Assembly: GCA_016871055.1 (NCBI GenBank)
Contig: VFZW01000015.1
Location: 1-37,957 of the forward strand
Reading direction: 5' to 3'
From: Acidobacteriota bacterium
GTDB taxonomy: Bacteria; Acidobacteriota; Terriglobia; Bryobacterales; Bryobacteraceae
Length of the DNA: 37,957 bases
In this document: piece after piece, positions 25,376 to 34,486 of the stretch
Layout: the number at the start of each line of letters is the position of its first letter
How positions within the stretch are numbered: the stretch's first letter is position 1
The notes under the pieces: model-generated
What the model saw: the letters and a program-made list of their open reading frames with translations, nothing else
The model's database searches: none
What the model was told of the DNA's origin: nothing
Translations under genes and position numbers: made by a program

Positions 25376-27373
25376 ATGCGATCGAGTTTAAGTCTGCTTA
25401 CCATCAGTCTGCTATTCGCCGCTCCTCCACCGAAGAGCGGTATTGACACTACCAATTTCGACACCACCTGCAAGCCCTGCGACGATTTCTGGCGCTTCGC
25501 CAACGGCGGCTGGATGGACCGCAATCCCATTCCCGCGACGCAATCCGGCTGGGGCACGATGTCGGTCGTTCGCGAAGGAAACAAGGAGCGCATCCGCGTC
25601 ATCCTCGAAGCCGCCGCGCTGGCAAAGAACGCTCCGGGCAGCAACGAGCAGAAGATTGGCGATCTCTACGCCGCGTGCATGGACACCGCGCGCATTGAGA
25701 AGCTCGGCGCGCAGCCGATTGCCGCGAATCTGGCGCGCATCGGCGCTATCGATTCGCGCGCGCAACTGAAGTCCGCGCTGGTCGAATTTCTCAGGGAGGG
25801 CCGGGGCGCCGCGCCGGTTGGGATCTCCGGAAGTCCCGACATGAAGAATTCGCGCGAGATCATCGCCGCCGTGCGTGTCAGCGGGATCTCGCTTAGCGAT
25901 CGCGACTTCTACTTGAAGGACGATGAGCGCTCCAAGTCGATCCGCGCCGAATTTGTCAGGCATGTCGATGCCCAACTGAAACATGCCGGCCTCGGCGCCG
26001 GAGGCGAAACGTTGCTTGCCTTTGAAACCGCCACCGCCGCCGTGATGCCCGCGCGCGCCCACATGCGCGATCCGTATGCGCGCTACAACAAAAAGGACCT
26101 CGCCGGCCTGGCCGCGCTCGCGCCGGAGTTCGACTGGAAGGCCGCCTTCACGGCCTTGAAGATCTCGCACAACACGCCCATCAACGTTGCCGTACCAAAG
26201 ACGCTGGAGCACTTCAACAAGCAACTCGCGGAAGCGCCGCTGGAAACGTGGAAACTGTGGCTCCAGTGGCGGGTCATCAACGCCGCCGCACCAAATCTCT
26301 CGGCTGGCTTCGCCGACGAAAAATTCCGTTTCTTCAGCACGGTGCTCAACGGCACGCGCGAACCGTTACCGCGCTGGCAGCGCTGTTCCGACACGGTCGA
26401 TAGCGCCCTCGGATTTGCGCTGGGCCAGGTGTTCGTTAAGAAGCACTTCCCGCCCACCGCAAAGGTGCGCATGAACGTACTCGTCGAGAACCTGCGCGCG
26501 ACGCTAAGCGAGGAGATCGGCAAGCAGGAGTGGATGGACCCGGCGACGCGCAAGAACGCCATCGCCAAGTTGAGCGCCTTCGAGGCCAAGATCGGCTACC
26601 CCGATCAGTGGCGCAGTTACTCCGACGTCGCCATTCAGCGCGATGCGTTCGTCGAAAGCCTCCGCTCAGCAAGCCTCGCCACGCGCAGATACGGCCTCGC
26701 CAAAATCGGCAAGCCCGCCGATCGCATCGACTGGGGCATGACGCCGCCAACCGTTAACGCCTATTACAACCCGCCGAAAAACGAGAGCGCCTTCCCCGCC
26801 GGCATTTTGCAGCCGCCCTTGTTCGATATGGAAGCCGACGACGCCGTGAACTACGGCGCCATCGGCGCGGTCATCGGCCACGAAATGGGACACGGCTTCG
26901 ACGATCAAGGTTCGAAGTACGACTTTTCCGGGAATCTAAAGAACTGGTGGACGCCCGAAGACCGCAAGAAGTTCGAGACGCGGACGCAATGCGTGATCGA
27001 GCAGTTCAATGAGATCGACACCGGCGTCGGGTTGCGCCACAACGGACGCCTTGTCGTCGGCGAAGCGCTTGGCGATCTCGGCGGACTCGCGCTGGCGTAC
27101 CGGGCCTACAAACGTTCGCTCAACGGCCAACCGGGTCCGGTGCTTGACGGCTACACCGCCGACCAGCGTTTCTTTCTCGCTTTCGCGCGGCTTTGGGGAT
27201 CGCAATCCCGGACCGAAGCGATGCTCATGCGGCTGCAAACCGATCCCCACCCGATCGCCCGCTGGCGCGCAAACGCCACGCTGATGAACATGCCGGAGTT
27301 CCATCAGGCGTTCTCGTGCAAGCGCGGCGATCCGATGGTGCGCGAGCCGGAGAAGCAGTGTAAGTTATGGTAG
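25376..27373 (+). CDS. Secreted M13 (neprilysin-like) metallopeptidase
   Basis: 665 aa. After a signal peptide (MRSSLSLLTISLLFAA), the N-terminal M13 domain begins with CKPCDDFWRFANGGWMDRNPIP. The catalytic domain has the substrate-binding NAYY (461-464), the zinc motif HEMGH (502-506) and the third ligand in GEALGDLGG (E563 with nearby Asp). The C-terminus CKLW corresponds to the C-x-x-W ending of the family. It is a zinc endopeptidase that cleaves short peptides outside the cytoplasm. The ATG at 25376 is preferred over an in-frame TTG two codons earlier. The 3' end overlaps the convergent kinase gene by 9 bp. Confidence 0.95.
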   Translation: MRSSLSLLTISLLFAAPPPKSGIDTTNFDTTCKPCDDFWRFANGGWMDRNPIPATQSGWGTMSVVREGNKERIRVILEAAALAKNAPGSNEQKIGDLYAACMDTARIEKLGAQPIAANLARIGAIDSRAQLKSALVEFLREGRGAAPVGISGSPDMKNSREIIAAVRVSGISLSDRDFYLKDDERSKSIRAEFVRHVDAQLKHAGLGAGGETLLAFETATAAVMPARAHMRDPYARYNKKDLAGLAALAPEFDWKAAFTALKISHNTPINVAVPKTLEHFNKQLAEAPLETWKLWLQWRVINAAAPNLSAGFADEKFRFFSTVLNGTREPLPRWQRCSDTVDSALGFALGQVFVKKHFPPTAKVRMNVLVENLRATLSEEIGKQEWMDPATRKNAIAKLSAFEAKIGYPDQWRSYSDVAIQRDAFVESLRSASLATRRYGLAKIGKPADRIDWGMTPPTVNAYYNPPKNESAFPAGILQPPLFDMEADDAVNYGAIGAVIGHEMGHGFDDQGSKYDFSGNLKNWWTPEDRKKFETRTQCVIEQFNEIDTGVGLRHNGRLVVGEALGDLGGLALAYRAYKRSLNGQPGPVLDGYTADQRFFLAFARLWGSQSRTEAMLMRLQTDPHPIARWRANATLMNMPEFHQAFSCKRGDPMVREPEKQCKLW

Positions 27374-29050
27374 TTTCGCCGGCGCGTCCTGCGCGCAGCG
27401 AAAGCCGATTGTCGGGCTCGTCATGCGTGCGGGAATGCTGGAGAACTCAAAGGCCACGCCCGATGCCAGCGGACGGTCGAACGCGCCGCCCTTGATGTAG
27501 TGCCACGGTTCGCTCGGAGTTGGCGCGGGTTTCAAAACCTTCGCGAAGCTTTCCACCGCATTCACGCTGGGCGTGTGCGGGCGCTCCACCCACTCCCAGA
27601 CGTTGCCGGTCATGTGCAACGCGCCGAAAGGACTCTTGGCATATTCCAAGCTATCCACCACGGTCGGCGCTTCGCCAAATTTCTTCGCGCTCTCTTCGAC
27701 GTTCGCATTCTCGGGGTCTTCCTTGCTACCCCACGGGAACGCCCGCCCATCGCCGCCGCGCGCCGCTTTCTCCCATTCGAACTCGCCGGGCATCCGCTTA
27801 CCTGCCCATTTGCAAAAATCGCTTGCGTCGTCGAAGGAAATATTTACAACCGGTAGCATCGGCTTATCCGCGGCGTTGCCCGTGGGCAGTGTTCGTCCAG
27901 ACGCCGCCGCGAACTCCTGAAATGCCTTCACCGGCACTTCAGTCTTGTCGATGTAGAACGCCGGGGTCTTCACCGGCGATCGCGCCGAGCCGAACAGAAA
28001 CTCGCCCGCCGCCACCAACACCATGTCTCCGCCCTTGGCCGTCAACAGCGCGGGCAATTCGGTTGAAGCCTTCTTTTCCTCCGCCGGTTTTTTCCGGTCC
28101 TGCATTAAGTACCAGATCGCTCCGCCGCCCACTAACACCGCGACTGCCGCGACAGCTACGATCGGCCCCATCTTCAAGCCGCTACCTTCGACCGGCTTGG
28201 ACGCGGCCTTTGGCGCGGCCGGCGCACCCGCCGGAACCTCGGAAGACGCGATTCCGATCAGCACTTGTTTGATCGCGGAAAAACTCTGCAGCCGCTCTTC
28301 CGGTTTCTTGGCAGTGCACCGCATAATCAAGTCGATCAACGCTTGCGGCAATCCCGCCGCCACCAATTTCGCCGGATCCGGGTTTTCGTGCAGAATGACG
28401 TAGAACAGCCGCTCCATGCTGTCGCCGGTGACGAGCCTCTCGCCCGTGAACAACTCATACAGCACGATGCCGAATGAATACACATCCACCAGCGGCATAA
28501 TGTTCACGCCTTGCACCTGCTCCGGCGCCATATAGTAAGGCGTGCCCATTGTGTTGCCGGCTTTGGTCATGTTGAAGCCGGCAGCCTTCGAAATGCCGAA
28601 GTCCATCAACTTCGCGCGGCCGGACTGCTCGATGAAAATATTCTCCGGCTTAATGTCGCGATGAATGATGCCCATTTTGTGCACGTATTCCAAAGCCGCC
28701 GCCGACTCGGTCGCGATGCGCAACCGGTTGCGCAAATCGCCCGCCTGATTCTTTCGCAGCGCATCGCGAAGATCGCCGCCGCGCAGAAACTCCATCGCGA
28801 TGTAGGGACGCCCTTGTTCCTCGCCGTAGTCGTGAATTGTCACGATGTTGTCGTGCGAGATCGCGCCCGACATTCGCGCTTCGTGCAGAAATCGTTCCTT
28901 GGCCTCGGTGTCGCGGCAGCCGTCGTCGGTAAGAATCTTCACCGCCACCTGGCGGCCGATCACGGTGTCCACGGCGCGGTAGACATGCGACATACCGCCG
29001 CCCAGGAACTCCTGTAGCTCGTATCTGGCGAACCGCACCGGAAGTTGCAT
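27365..29050 (-). CDS. T6SS-linked transmembrane Ser/Thr kinase with FGE/SUMF1 domain
   Basis: 561 aa. The kinase domain is about 9-268, with an unusual glycine loop LGGGMSHVYRA (16-26), VAVK lysine K38, HRDIKPEN (130-137), DFG (150-152) and GTPYYMAPEQ (169-178); all catalytic residues are present. A helix at about 295-316 crosses the membrane. Residues 340-556 form a formylglycine-generating-enzyme-like (SUMF1) domain outside the cytoplasm (MVLVAAGEFLFGS, FDDASDFCKWAGKRMPGEFEWEKAARG, GNVWEWVE, YIKGGAFD, IGFRCA). Such a domain here more likely binds a ligand than makes formylglycine. It is last in the tssK-tssL-tssM-kinase operon, so a PpkA-like role in threonine-phosphorylation control of the T6SS is inferred. 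It is paralogous to the kinase just upstream. Confidence 0.93.
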   Translation of the reverse strand: MQLPVRFARYELQEFLGGGMSHVYRAVDTVIGRQVAVKILTDDGCRDTEAKERFLHEARMSGAISHDNIVTIHDYGEEQGRPYIAMEFLRGGDLRDALRKNQAGDLRNRLRIATESAAALEYVHKMGIIHRDIKPENIFIEQSGRAKLMDFGISKAAGFNMTKAGNTMGTPYYMAPEQVQGVNIMPLVDVYSFGIVLYELFTGERLVTGDSMERLFYVILHENPDPAKLVAAGLPQALIDLIMRCTAKKPEERLQSFSAIKQVLIGIASSEVPAGAPAAPKAASKPVEGSGLKMGPIVAVAAVAVLVGGGAIWYLMQDRKKPAEEKKASTELPALLTAKGGDMVLVAAGEFLFGSARSPVKTPAFYIDKTEVPVKAFQEFAAASGRTLPTGNAADKPMLPVVNISFDDASDFCKWAGKRMPGEFEWEKAARGGDGRAFPWGSKEDPENANVEESAKKFGEAPTVVDSLEYAKSPFGALHMTGNVWEWVERPHTPSVNAVESFAKVLKPAPTPSEPWHYIKGGAFDRPLASGVAFEFSSIPARMTSPTIGFRCAQDAPAKLP

Positions 29051-29057
29051 AGTTTCC

Positions 29058-30200
29058 CTAAATTAGCAGACTGATGACGAAGTAGATGAGGCCCATCACC
29101 AACAACACGGCGAAGGCCACCACGACCATGACGCCGGTTTGATTCTGCAGCGTCGCCGGAAGAACACTGACAAAACCCGGCAAGCCTTCGGGAACCTGCT
29201 GCGTGCCCATCGTCGCATGGGGCGGTTGCTGTGTGGGCTGCGTCGGTTGCCAGCCCTGCGTGGGCTGTGTCGTCGGGCGCGTCGGCATGGGCGGTAGCCC
29301 CGCGGGCCGCTGCTGCTGCGCGGCTTGCGCCGCCTGCTGCGCGCTCATCGTAGGCATCGAGGTCGTCACCGTGCGCACCGAACCCTGTAATCCGAGGTAG
29401 CGCTCAATGTCGCTCGCCGCGTCAAAAAGCTTGGGATAGCGGTCGTGCGGCTGCTTCGCCGTGCACTTGGCGATGATCCGCTGCACTTCCTGCTCCACGC
29501 CCGCCGCCTGCAGCGGCGCCATGTCGAGCGGTTCGTACAAGATCTTGTTGAAGATTTTCTCGATCGACTCGCCCATGATCGGCTTGGCGCCCGTGAGCAA
29601 CTCGAACAGCAAAATGCCGAACGAGTAGACGTCGACCATATGCGTAACCTGTTGCCCAAGCACCTGTTCCGGCGCCATGTAGTACGGCGTGCCGAGCGTG
29701 AAACCGGCGCGCGTCAACTGCATGCCTTCGGCCTTGGCGATACCGAAATCCATCAGTTTGATCTTGCCGGTTTGATCGACCTGCAAGTTCTCCGGCTTGA
29801 TATCGCGGTGGATGATCTTCTTCTGATGAATGTAGTCGAGCGCCTTGGCGATTTGCACCGCCAGCGTCAACCGGTTCCTGATATTGCCCGCCGCGCCGGA
29901 GCGGATCGCGTCGCGCAAGCTCTGGCCCTTCAGGAACTCCATCACGATAAAGGGCTTGCCGCCCTCCTCGCCGAAGTCGTAGACGTTCATGATGTTCTCA
30001 TGAACGATGCTCGACGCCACTCGCGCCTCTTGCAGAAAGCGCGCTTTCGCTTCCGCGTCGGTACAGCCTTGTTCGGTGAGAATTTTAACCGCCACCATAC
30101 GGCCCAGAACGGTATCCTGCGCGCGGTAGACGTGGGACATACCGCCCCCCAGGAACTCCTGGAGTTCGTACTTGCCGATTCTTGCTGGTAGCTGCATCAT
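29058..30200 (-). CDS. T6SS-linked Ser/Thr kinase with C-terminal anchor
   Basis: 380 aa. The kinase domain is about 11-270, with the same unusual loop LGGGMSHVYRA (17-27), VAVK lysine K39, HRDIKPEN (131-138), DFG (151-153) and GTPYYMAPEQ (170-179). A Pro/Gln/Thr-rich linker (about 275-345, with PTQPTQ-type repeats) leads to a single C-terminal helix at about 356-379, leaving almost nothing outside the membrane, so it is a tail-anchored cytoplasmic kinase. It lies 35 bp downstream of tssM and 7 bp upstream of the FGE-kinase. Two start codons are adjacent (30200 and 30197). It is likely to phosphorylate T6SS regulatory components; the repeat protein encoded opposite is one candidate. Confidence 0.92.
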   Translation of the reverse strand: MMQLPARIGKYELQEFLGGGMSHVYRAQDTVLGRMVAVKILTEQGCTDAEAKARFLQEARVASSIVHENIMNVYDFGEEGGKPFIVMEFLKGQSLRDAIRSGAAGNIRNRLTLAVQIAKALDYIHQKKIIHRDIKPENLQVDQTGKIKLMDFGIAKAEGMQLTRAGFTLGTPYYMAPEQVLGQQVTHMVDVYSFGILLFELLTGAKPIMGESIEKIFNKILYEPLDMAPLQAAGVEQEVQRIIAKCTAKQPHDRYPKLFDAASDIERYLGLQGSVRTVTTSMPTMSAQQAAQAAQQQRPAGLPPMPTRPTTQPTQGWQPTQPTQQPPHATMGTQQVPEGLPGFVSVLPATLQNQTGVMVVVAFAVLLVMGLIYFVISLLI

Positions 30201-30235
30201 CGCGGAGTCCGAGTTCTCATAGTATCACCGAAGGG

Positions 30236-33200
30236 TCACTTCGCCACCAGGGGTACGCATTGCAGGCTCTGAATAAATTCGCGGGAGAAGATCGGCACGT
30301 TGACTTCGAATTTGTAACTCGCCGGTTTTCCCGCCACCTGCATGATGGCGCCAGAGCGGCCCTGGCGCATCTTCCACTCGATGCTTTGTCCGTTGCCGGA
30401 TGGGGTCAATGTATCGGCCGCGTAGATAAACCGATAGATGCCCCACAACCCGGGGGCCTCCTCCACGCCGAACGATGTGCCTCCGACAAACTTCACTTCT
30501 CCCTTCACGCCCTGGTGATTCGTGCCCGGCCAAGTGAACTGCTTCGCTCCACCCGCGGCGCCGAAGTTCTGCGACTGGCCGTCGATCGTTAGCGTCGATC
30601 CGGTCACGACATCGGACCGGACCGGCGTCAACGTGTAGGTCATGCGCGGTTGCGTCGCCCCGCCCGGGAACACCGTATCGGAGAAGCGCTGCGCCTGATT
30701 CACGAATCCGACGAACGCGGGGTTGATGTTGATCCCGCCCTCGCTGACGCTCGTCCACTTGCCGCCTTCTTTTTTCATGTGCTTCTTCAGATCGCCTTCA
30801 ACGAACTGCCAGATCGATCCCGTACCGGGCTGGAACACGGTCGCCACATCGGCCAGCGTCGCCTCCGGTTTTACAGCCGGATTAAACGGGAACTTGCCGC
30901 GCAAGCCCGCGAAGCGCTGATTACACAGGCCGGCGCCCTTGGCGTTCAGTTCGTCCTTGCCCATCCCTTTCAAGAACCGCTCGACTTCCTTGATCGGATC
31001 TTCCAGGAGGTTGGCCGACATCTGGTCCACCTTGCCTTCCGGATCGGGATTAAAGGTTCGCACCGCGGCCTTCAACACCTGTCGTGAATCGCTTGCCGCG
31101 TCGATCGGCTTGTTCGCCGCGTTCGGATCGGACTTCAAATTCGGCAGCGCATCCGCCAGCGCTTTTTGCAGCTTCGCCAGCGAGTCGATGTAGGGCCCGT
31201 TCTTCTCGGCGTAGATATACTTCTGAATCGTCGCCGGCGGCGGCACCACTTCGCGCACCGGTTGGAACGCGAGCTTGATCTTGTCGTCGTTGACATCGGT
31301 GTTCTTCGTCGCCAGCCAGAACAGCGCCATCAGCGGCGTATCGTTCGAGACGATCTGATCGAGCTTCTGCGTCGCATCTTCCAGATCCTTGTATTTTTGG
31401 AACGTCGAATTGCGGAAGTACGTGCGCCACGCCTTGATGTAATCGCCCGTGTAGAGATCCCGCAACTTGCCCGCGAGTTCCCCTCGATTGATCGCCAAGC
31501 CGCCTCCACACGACGTCCTCGCCGTGTCCTTCGGATTCGCCTGGTCGCCGCACGTCACCCACTTATCGCCGCCGAAGAAGGGATCGGGATTCTTGATGAA
31601 GTCCGACATCTTCGCGAAGCCGTCCTTGGTAAACGCCCCGCCCACGTCGCGATTATTGACGATGATCTTTTCCGAGTCCTTGATGTCTTTGTTGTAGTTC
31701 ACGGGTTTCACGGCTTTGTTAGCCGCCGCCAGCATCGATTGGTAGATCGAATCGACGCCCTCGAACTGCGCCAGGAACTTGCGTCCGCGCGCTCCCGCCT
31801 CGGCGTCGAACGGCAAAGGACATCCGCCGGAGGTGCGCAAGTAGTCTGAGTAGAAATCAAACTGGGCCTTCGCCAACTGCGCTCGATCACCTACATCGCG
31901 GCCCGCCGCCCACGCGCCATAGAGCGCGGGCGAAGTCGCTTCTTTCGTCGATTTGTCGCCGTAGATCGTAATCGTCAAATAGGTTCGCAGCGCGTTGAAA
32001 TACAGGCCGTAGTCGTCGGTCGGTTGCGGCGACGACGGCAGCCCTTTCAGCATCCGTTGCATCGATCCATGCGTCGGTCCCAGCAGCGTCTGATTGAACT
32101 TTTGGCACCAGATCTCTTTCACGGGCGCATACATTTCATTGCCCGAGTACAAGCCCCAGCGCAGCTTCCACGGCGCGCCTTCGGTCTTGTACTGATCGAG
32201 CTGCGCCAGCGTCACACGCAACGCTTCCAGCTTCGCCAGCGAGGCCGAGTCAACCAGCGCATTCGGATCGGTGATGTTCACGCCCGCGATGCCCTTGGCG
32301 TTTTCGATCGCGCCGTTTTCGAGCGTACGATTGCCCGCGAAGCTGACGGTCGCCAGAATCGCGTAGATCAACGCGAGCGCGGCCACCGCGCCAAAGATCA
32401 CACGCTGCGCCATCGAAGTTTTCGTCGACGCCGCAGAGGCGCGTTGCGCTTCCGCGTCGCTCAGGATCACGTCGTTAAACAGCCGGCCGAGGAACGGCCA
32501 CTGCGGAACTTTCTTCGTCGCGCCGATCTGCGGCGTCAGCTGCGGCTGCTGCGTGCCAAACACGCCGCCCGGTCCAAGTTTGAAAATGCGCGTCGCGCCT
32601 TGGCCCGGATCGAGCGCGGACTGATGCTGCTGCTTGGCCGCCTGCATGCCGGCGGAGTCGTCGACGATAACCGGCCGTACGCCGCTGAAATAGAACCCGC
32701 GCAAAAACGGCGACGTACGCAACTGGCTCGGCTTGCAGAGATCGACCAGGAACTGGACCACCGGCCGCTTCAACTTGGCGAACTCGCGGGCGAACTCATA
32801 GGCGCCCGGCAGTTTCTGTGCGTCGTTTTCGCGCGGCAGGAACAAAAGCCGCTTGTCGCACAACGAATGGGTCAATAGCGTGAACTGCCCGGTCAGCCGC
32901 TGCGTTTCTTCTTCGCTGTAAATGCCCGTCGCATCGGCCGGCCGGATCGGCACCGTCGCGCCAAAGATCTGCAGCGACTCGTCCATTGTGATGTTGCGAA
33001 TGTAGTCCAGGAAGAACTGCATGCGGTCCATGCGCGTGAACAGCACATACACCGGCACGCGAATGCCAAGCTGCGCCGAAATCTCAGTCAACCGCTCGTT
33101 GATCTTGCGCGCGGCCATCGTCGCGGCGTCCAGTCCGCCTTGGCGGAAGAACGTTTCGCCGTCGAAACACACCAGCGCCGCGCGCGGCGACTGCGCCTTC

Positions 33201-33745
33201 GCACCGACCACCGATTTCAACTGCCCGGGCGCCAACCGCGCCACCAGCTTCCGCCACCGTCCGCCATCGCTCATGAACGCGCCGTTCGGATCGACAAACA
33301 GCGTCTGCTTCGCCAGGAAGATGTTCGCGAAGCGCGTCGGCGCGATATTGGTGTCCTGATACACCTGGCCCGTCACCAGCTCCGGTTCGAGGCCGGAGTT
33401 CATGAGCGTCGTCGTCTTCACGCTGCCGTTTTCGCCAAGCAGCATCACCAATGGCAGGTTCGAAATCTTCGCGCCCGGCACCGCCTTGGCCATCGCTAGT
33501 TTGGAGTCGACGTCTTTTACCAACGCGTCGATCTCGGCGTCGCCCGACGCTCCCGAACCCTTCGTGCCGCCCGGTTGCTTGGACTTCATCCACAGGAACA
33601 AGCCCGCGCCTATGATACCCAGTATCGACATCACGCCGATGAAGATGTAGAGCATCGACCCGCTGAAGCCGAGCAGGAATCCAAGGCCCACCGCAAGGCC
33701 GATCCACAGCAATAACACGAGTACAACAATCAATACCGGTGACAT
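30236..33745 (-). CDS. tssM: T6SS membrane-complex protein TssM (IcmF/VasK)
   Basis: 1169 aa. The inner-membrane scaffold of the type VI secretion trans-envelope complex. Two N-terminal helices (about 4-27 and 31-53) are followed by a cytoplasmic NTPase-like domain: P-loop GENGSVKTT (104-112), VDPNGAFM (151-158) and the G4-like LFTRMD (235-240). A third helix at 448-470 leads into a large periplasmic region ending in a beta-rich C-terminal domain (FPGGATQPRMTYTLTPVRSDVV, WPGTNHQGVKGEVKF, GLWGIYRFI). The P-loop departs from GxxGxGK[ST] with Val before Lys. tssL ends one base upstream of the ATG. No tssJ is visible in the window. Confidence 0.95.
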   Translation of the reverse strand: MSPVLIVVLVLLLWIGLAVGLGFLLGFSGSMLYIFIGVMSILGIIGAGLFLWMKSKQPGGTKGSGASGDAEIDALVKDVDSKLAMAKAVPGAKISNLPLVMLLGENGSVKTTTLMNSGLEPELVTGQVYQDTNIAPTRFANIFLAKQTLFVDPNGAFMSDGGRWRKLVARLAPGQLKSVVGAKAQSPRAALVCFDGETFFRQGGLDAATMAARKINERLTEISAQLGIRVPVYVLFTRMDRMQFFLDYIRNITMDESLQIFGATVPIRPADATGIYSEEETQRLTGQFTLLTHSLCDKRLLFLPRENDAQKLPGAYEFAREFAKLKRPVVQFLVDLCKPSQLRTSPFLRGFYFSGVRPVIVDDSAGMQAAKQQHQSALDPGQGATRIFKLGPGGVFGTQQPQLTPQIGATKKVPQWPFLGRLFNDVILSDAEAQRASAASTKTSMAQRVIFGAVAALALIYAILATVSFAGNRTLENGAIENAKGIAGVNITDPNALVDSASLAKLEALRVTLAQLDQYKTEGAPWKLRWGLYSGNEMYAPVKEIWCQKFNQTLLGPTHGSMQRMLKGLPSSPQPTDDYGLYFNALRTYLTITIYGDKSTKEATSPALYGAWAAGRDVGDRAQLAKAQFDFYSDYLRTSGGCPLPFDAEAGARGRKFLAQFEGVDSIYQSMLAAANKAVKPVNYNKDIKDSEKIIVNNRDVGGAFTKDGFAKMSDFIKNPDPFFGGDKWVTCGDQANPKDTARTSCGGGLAINRGELAGKLRDLYTGDYIKAWRTYFRNSTFQKYKDLEDATQKLDQIVSNDTPLMALFWLATKNTDVNDDKIKLAFQPVREVVPPPATIQKYIYAEKNGPYIDSLAKLQKALADALPNLKSDPNAANKPIDAASDSRQVLKAAVRTFNPDPEGKVDQMSANLLEDPIKEVERFLKGMGKDELNAKGAGLCNQRFAGLRGKFPFNPAVKPEATLADVATVFQPGTGSIWQFVEGDLKKHMKKEGGKWTSVSEGGININPAFVGFVNQAQRFSDTVFPGGATQPRMTYTLTPVRSDVVTGSTLTIDGQSQNFGAAGGAKQFTWPGTNHQGVKGEVKFVGGTSFGVEEAPGLWGIYRFIYAADTLTPSGNGQSIEWKMRQGRSGAIMQVAGKPASYKFEVNVPIFSREFIQSLQCVPLVAK

Positions 33746-33746
33746 G

Positions 33747-34475
33747 TCACTTTCCTTTCGCGAGCGATTCCAGGCTGCTCACGCCGGACTGCAGGAAGTA
33801 GTAATACGTGCCGTAGGCCACGGCCATGACAAATACGCAGGCGCCCGCGATAATCCCGAAACGCTTCACCCAAGGATCGCTTCCCGCCGCGCTGACCGGC
33901 CCGGCCGGAGGCAGATGCCCCGAGGGCGAAAGCGCCAGGCTCGTGCGCCGGATGCGGTGAATCTTGTCCGCTGTCGCTTGCAGGATCGGCTGCAAATCGC
34001 CGCGGCTGCCCAGAGAAAACCGGCCCATGAATCCAAGCAGCATGCAGAGCTGAAAGACTTCCAACAAATCGGCCAGCGACTGCGAGTCATTCATCGTCAG
34101 CAGCTTTTGCAGGTGTTGAAAGAAGATCTCGCCCGCTACGTGATGGCCGAAGTACTCTTCCTGCATCGGCTGTCGCGGCCAGTCCGCGAACACCGGCGAT
34201 CGCAGGTTCAGAATCGATTCGTCGAGAAACGCGATCACGGCGAAGATGGCGAGCTTGATCTCTTCGCCGTCGTAGCCGCGCTTCCGCGCTTCGCCATCGG
34301 CCATTTTGATCGCTTCGCGAATCTGATGACGGAACGCGTTGGCGTCGGTCACCGGTTGGCGGTTGGACCGCATGCGTTCGATGACGGTAAAGATCTCTTG
34401 GAATACCCAGGCTAGGTTTTCTGCCCGCCGCTCGGTTCCGAAGGCGGCGGGTGCTGTGTTTGCGGCTTGATGCAT
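33747..34475 (-). CDS. tssL: T6SS membrane-complex protein TssL (DotU/IcmH)
   Basis: 242 aa. A tail-anchored inner-membrane partner of TssM. The cytoplasmic DotU domain shows NLAWVFQEIF, IREAIKMADGEARKRGYDGEEIKLAIFAVIAFLDE in segments across 52-85, GEIFFQHLQKLL and FQLCMLLGFMGRF. One C-terminal helix lies at about 206-228, with no OmpA-like peptidoglycan-binding domain after it, so the complex must anchor to the wall by another protein. The ATG at 34475 is chosen because it gives the family N-terminus; a longer frame overlaps tssK. It lies 11 bp after tssK and 1 bp before tssM. Confidence 0.94.
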   Translation of the reverse strand: MHQAANTAPAAFGTERRAENLAWVFQEIFTVIERMRSNRQPVTDANAFRHQIREAIKMADGEARKRGYDGEEIKLAIFAVIAFLDESILNLRSPVFADWPRQPMQEEYFGHHVAGEIFFQHLQKLLTMNDSQSLADLLEVFQLCMLLGFMGRFSLGSRGDLQPILQATADKIHRIRRTSLALSPSGHLPPAGPVSAAGSDPWVKRFGIIAGACVFVMAVAYGTYYYFLQSGVSSLESLAKGK

Positions 34476-34486
34476 ACGATCCTCGA

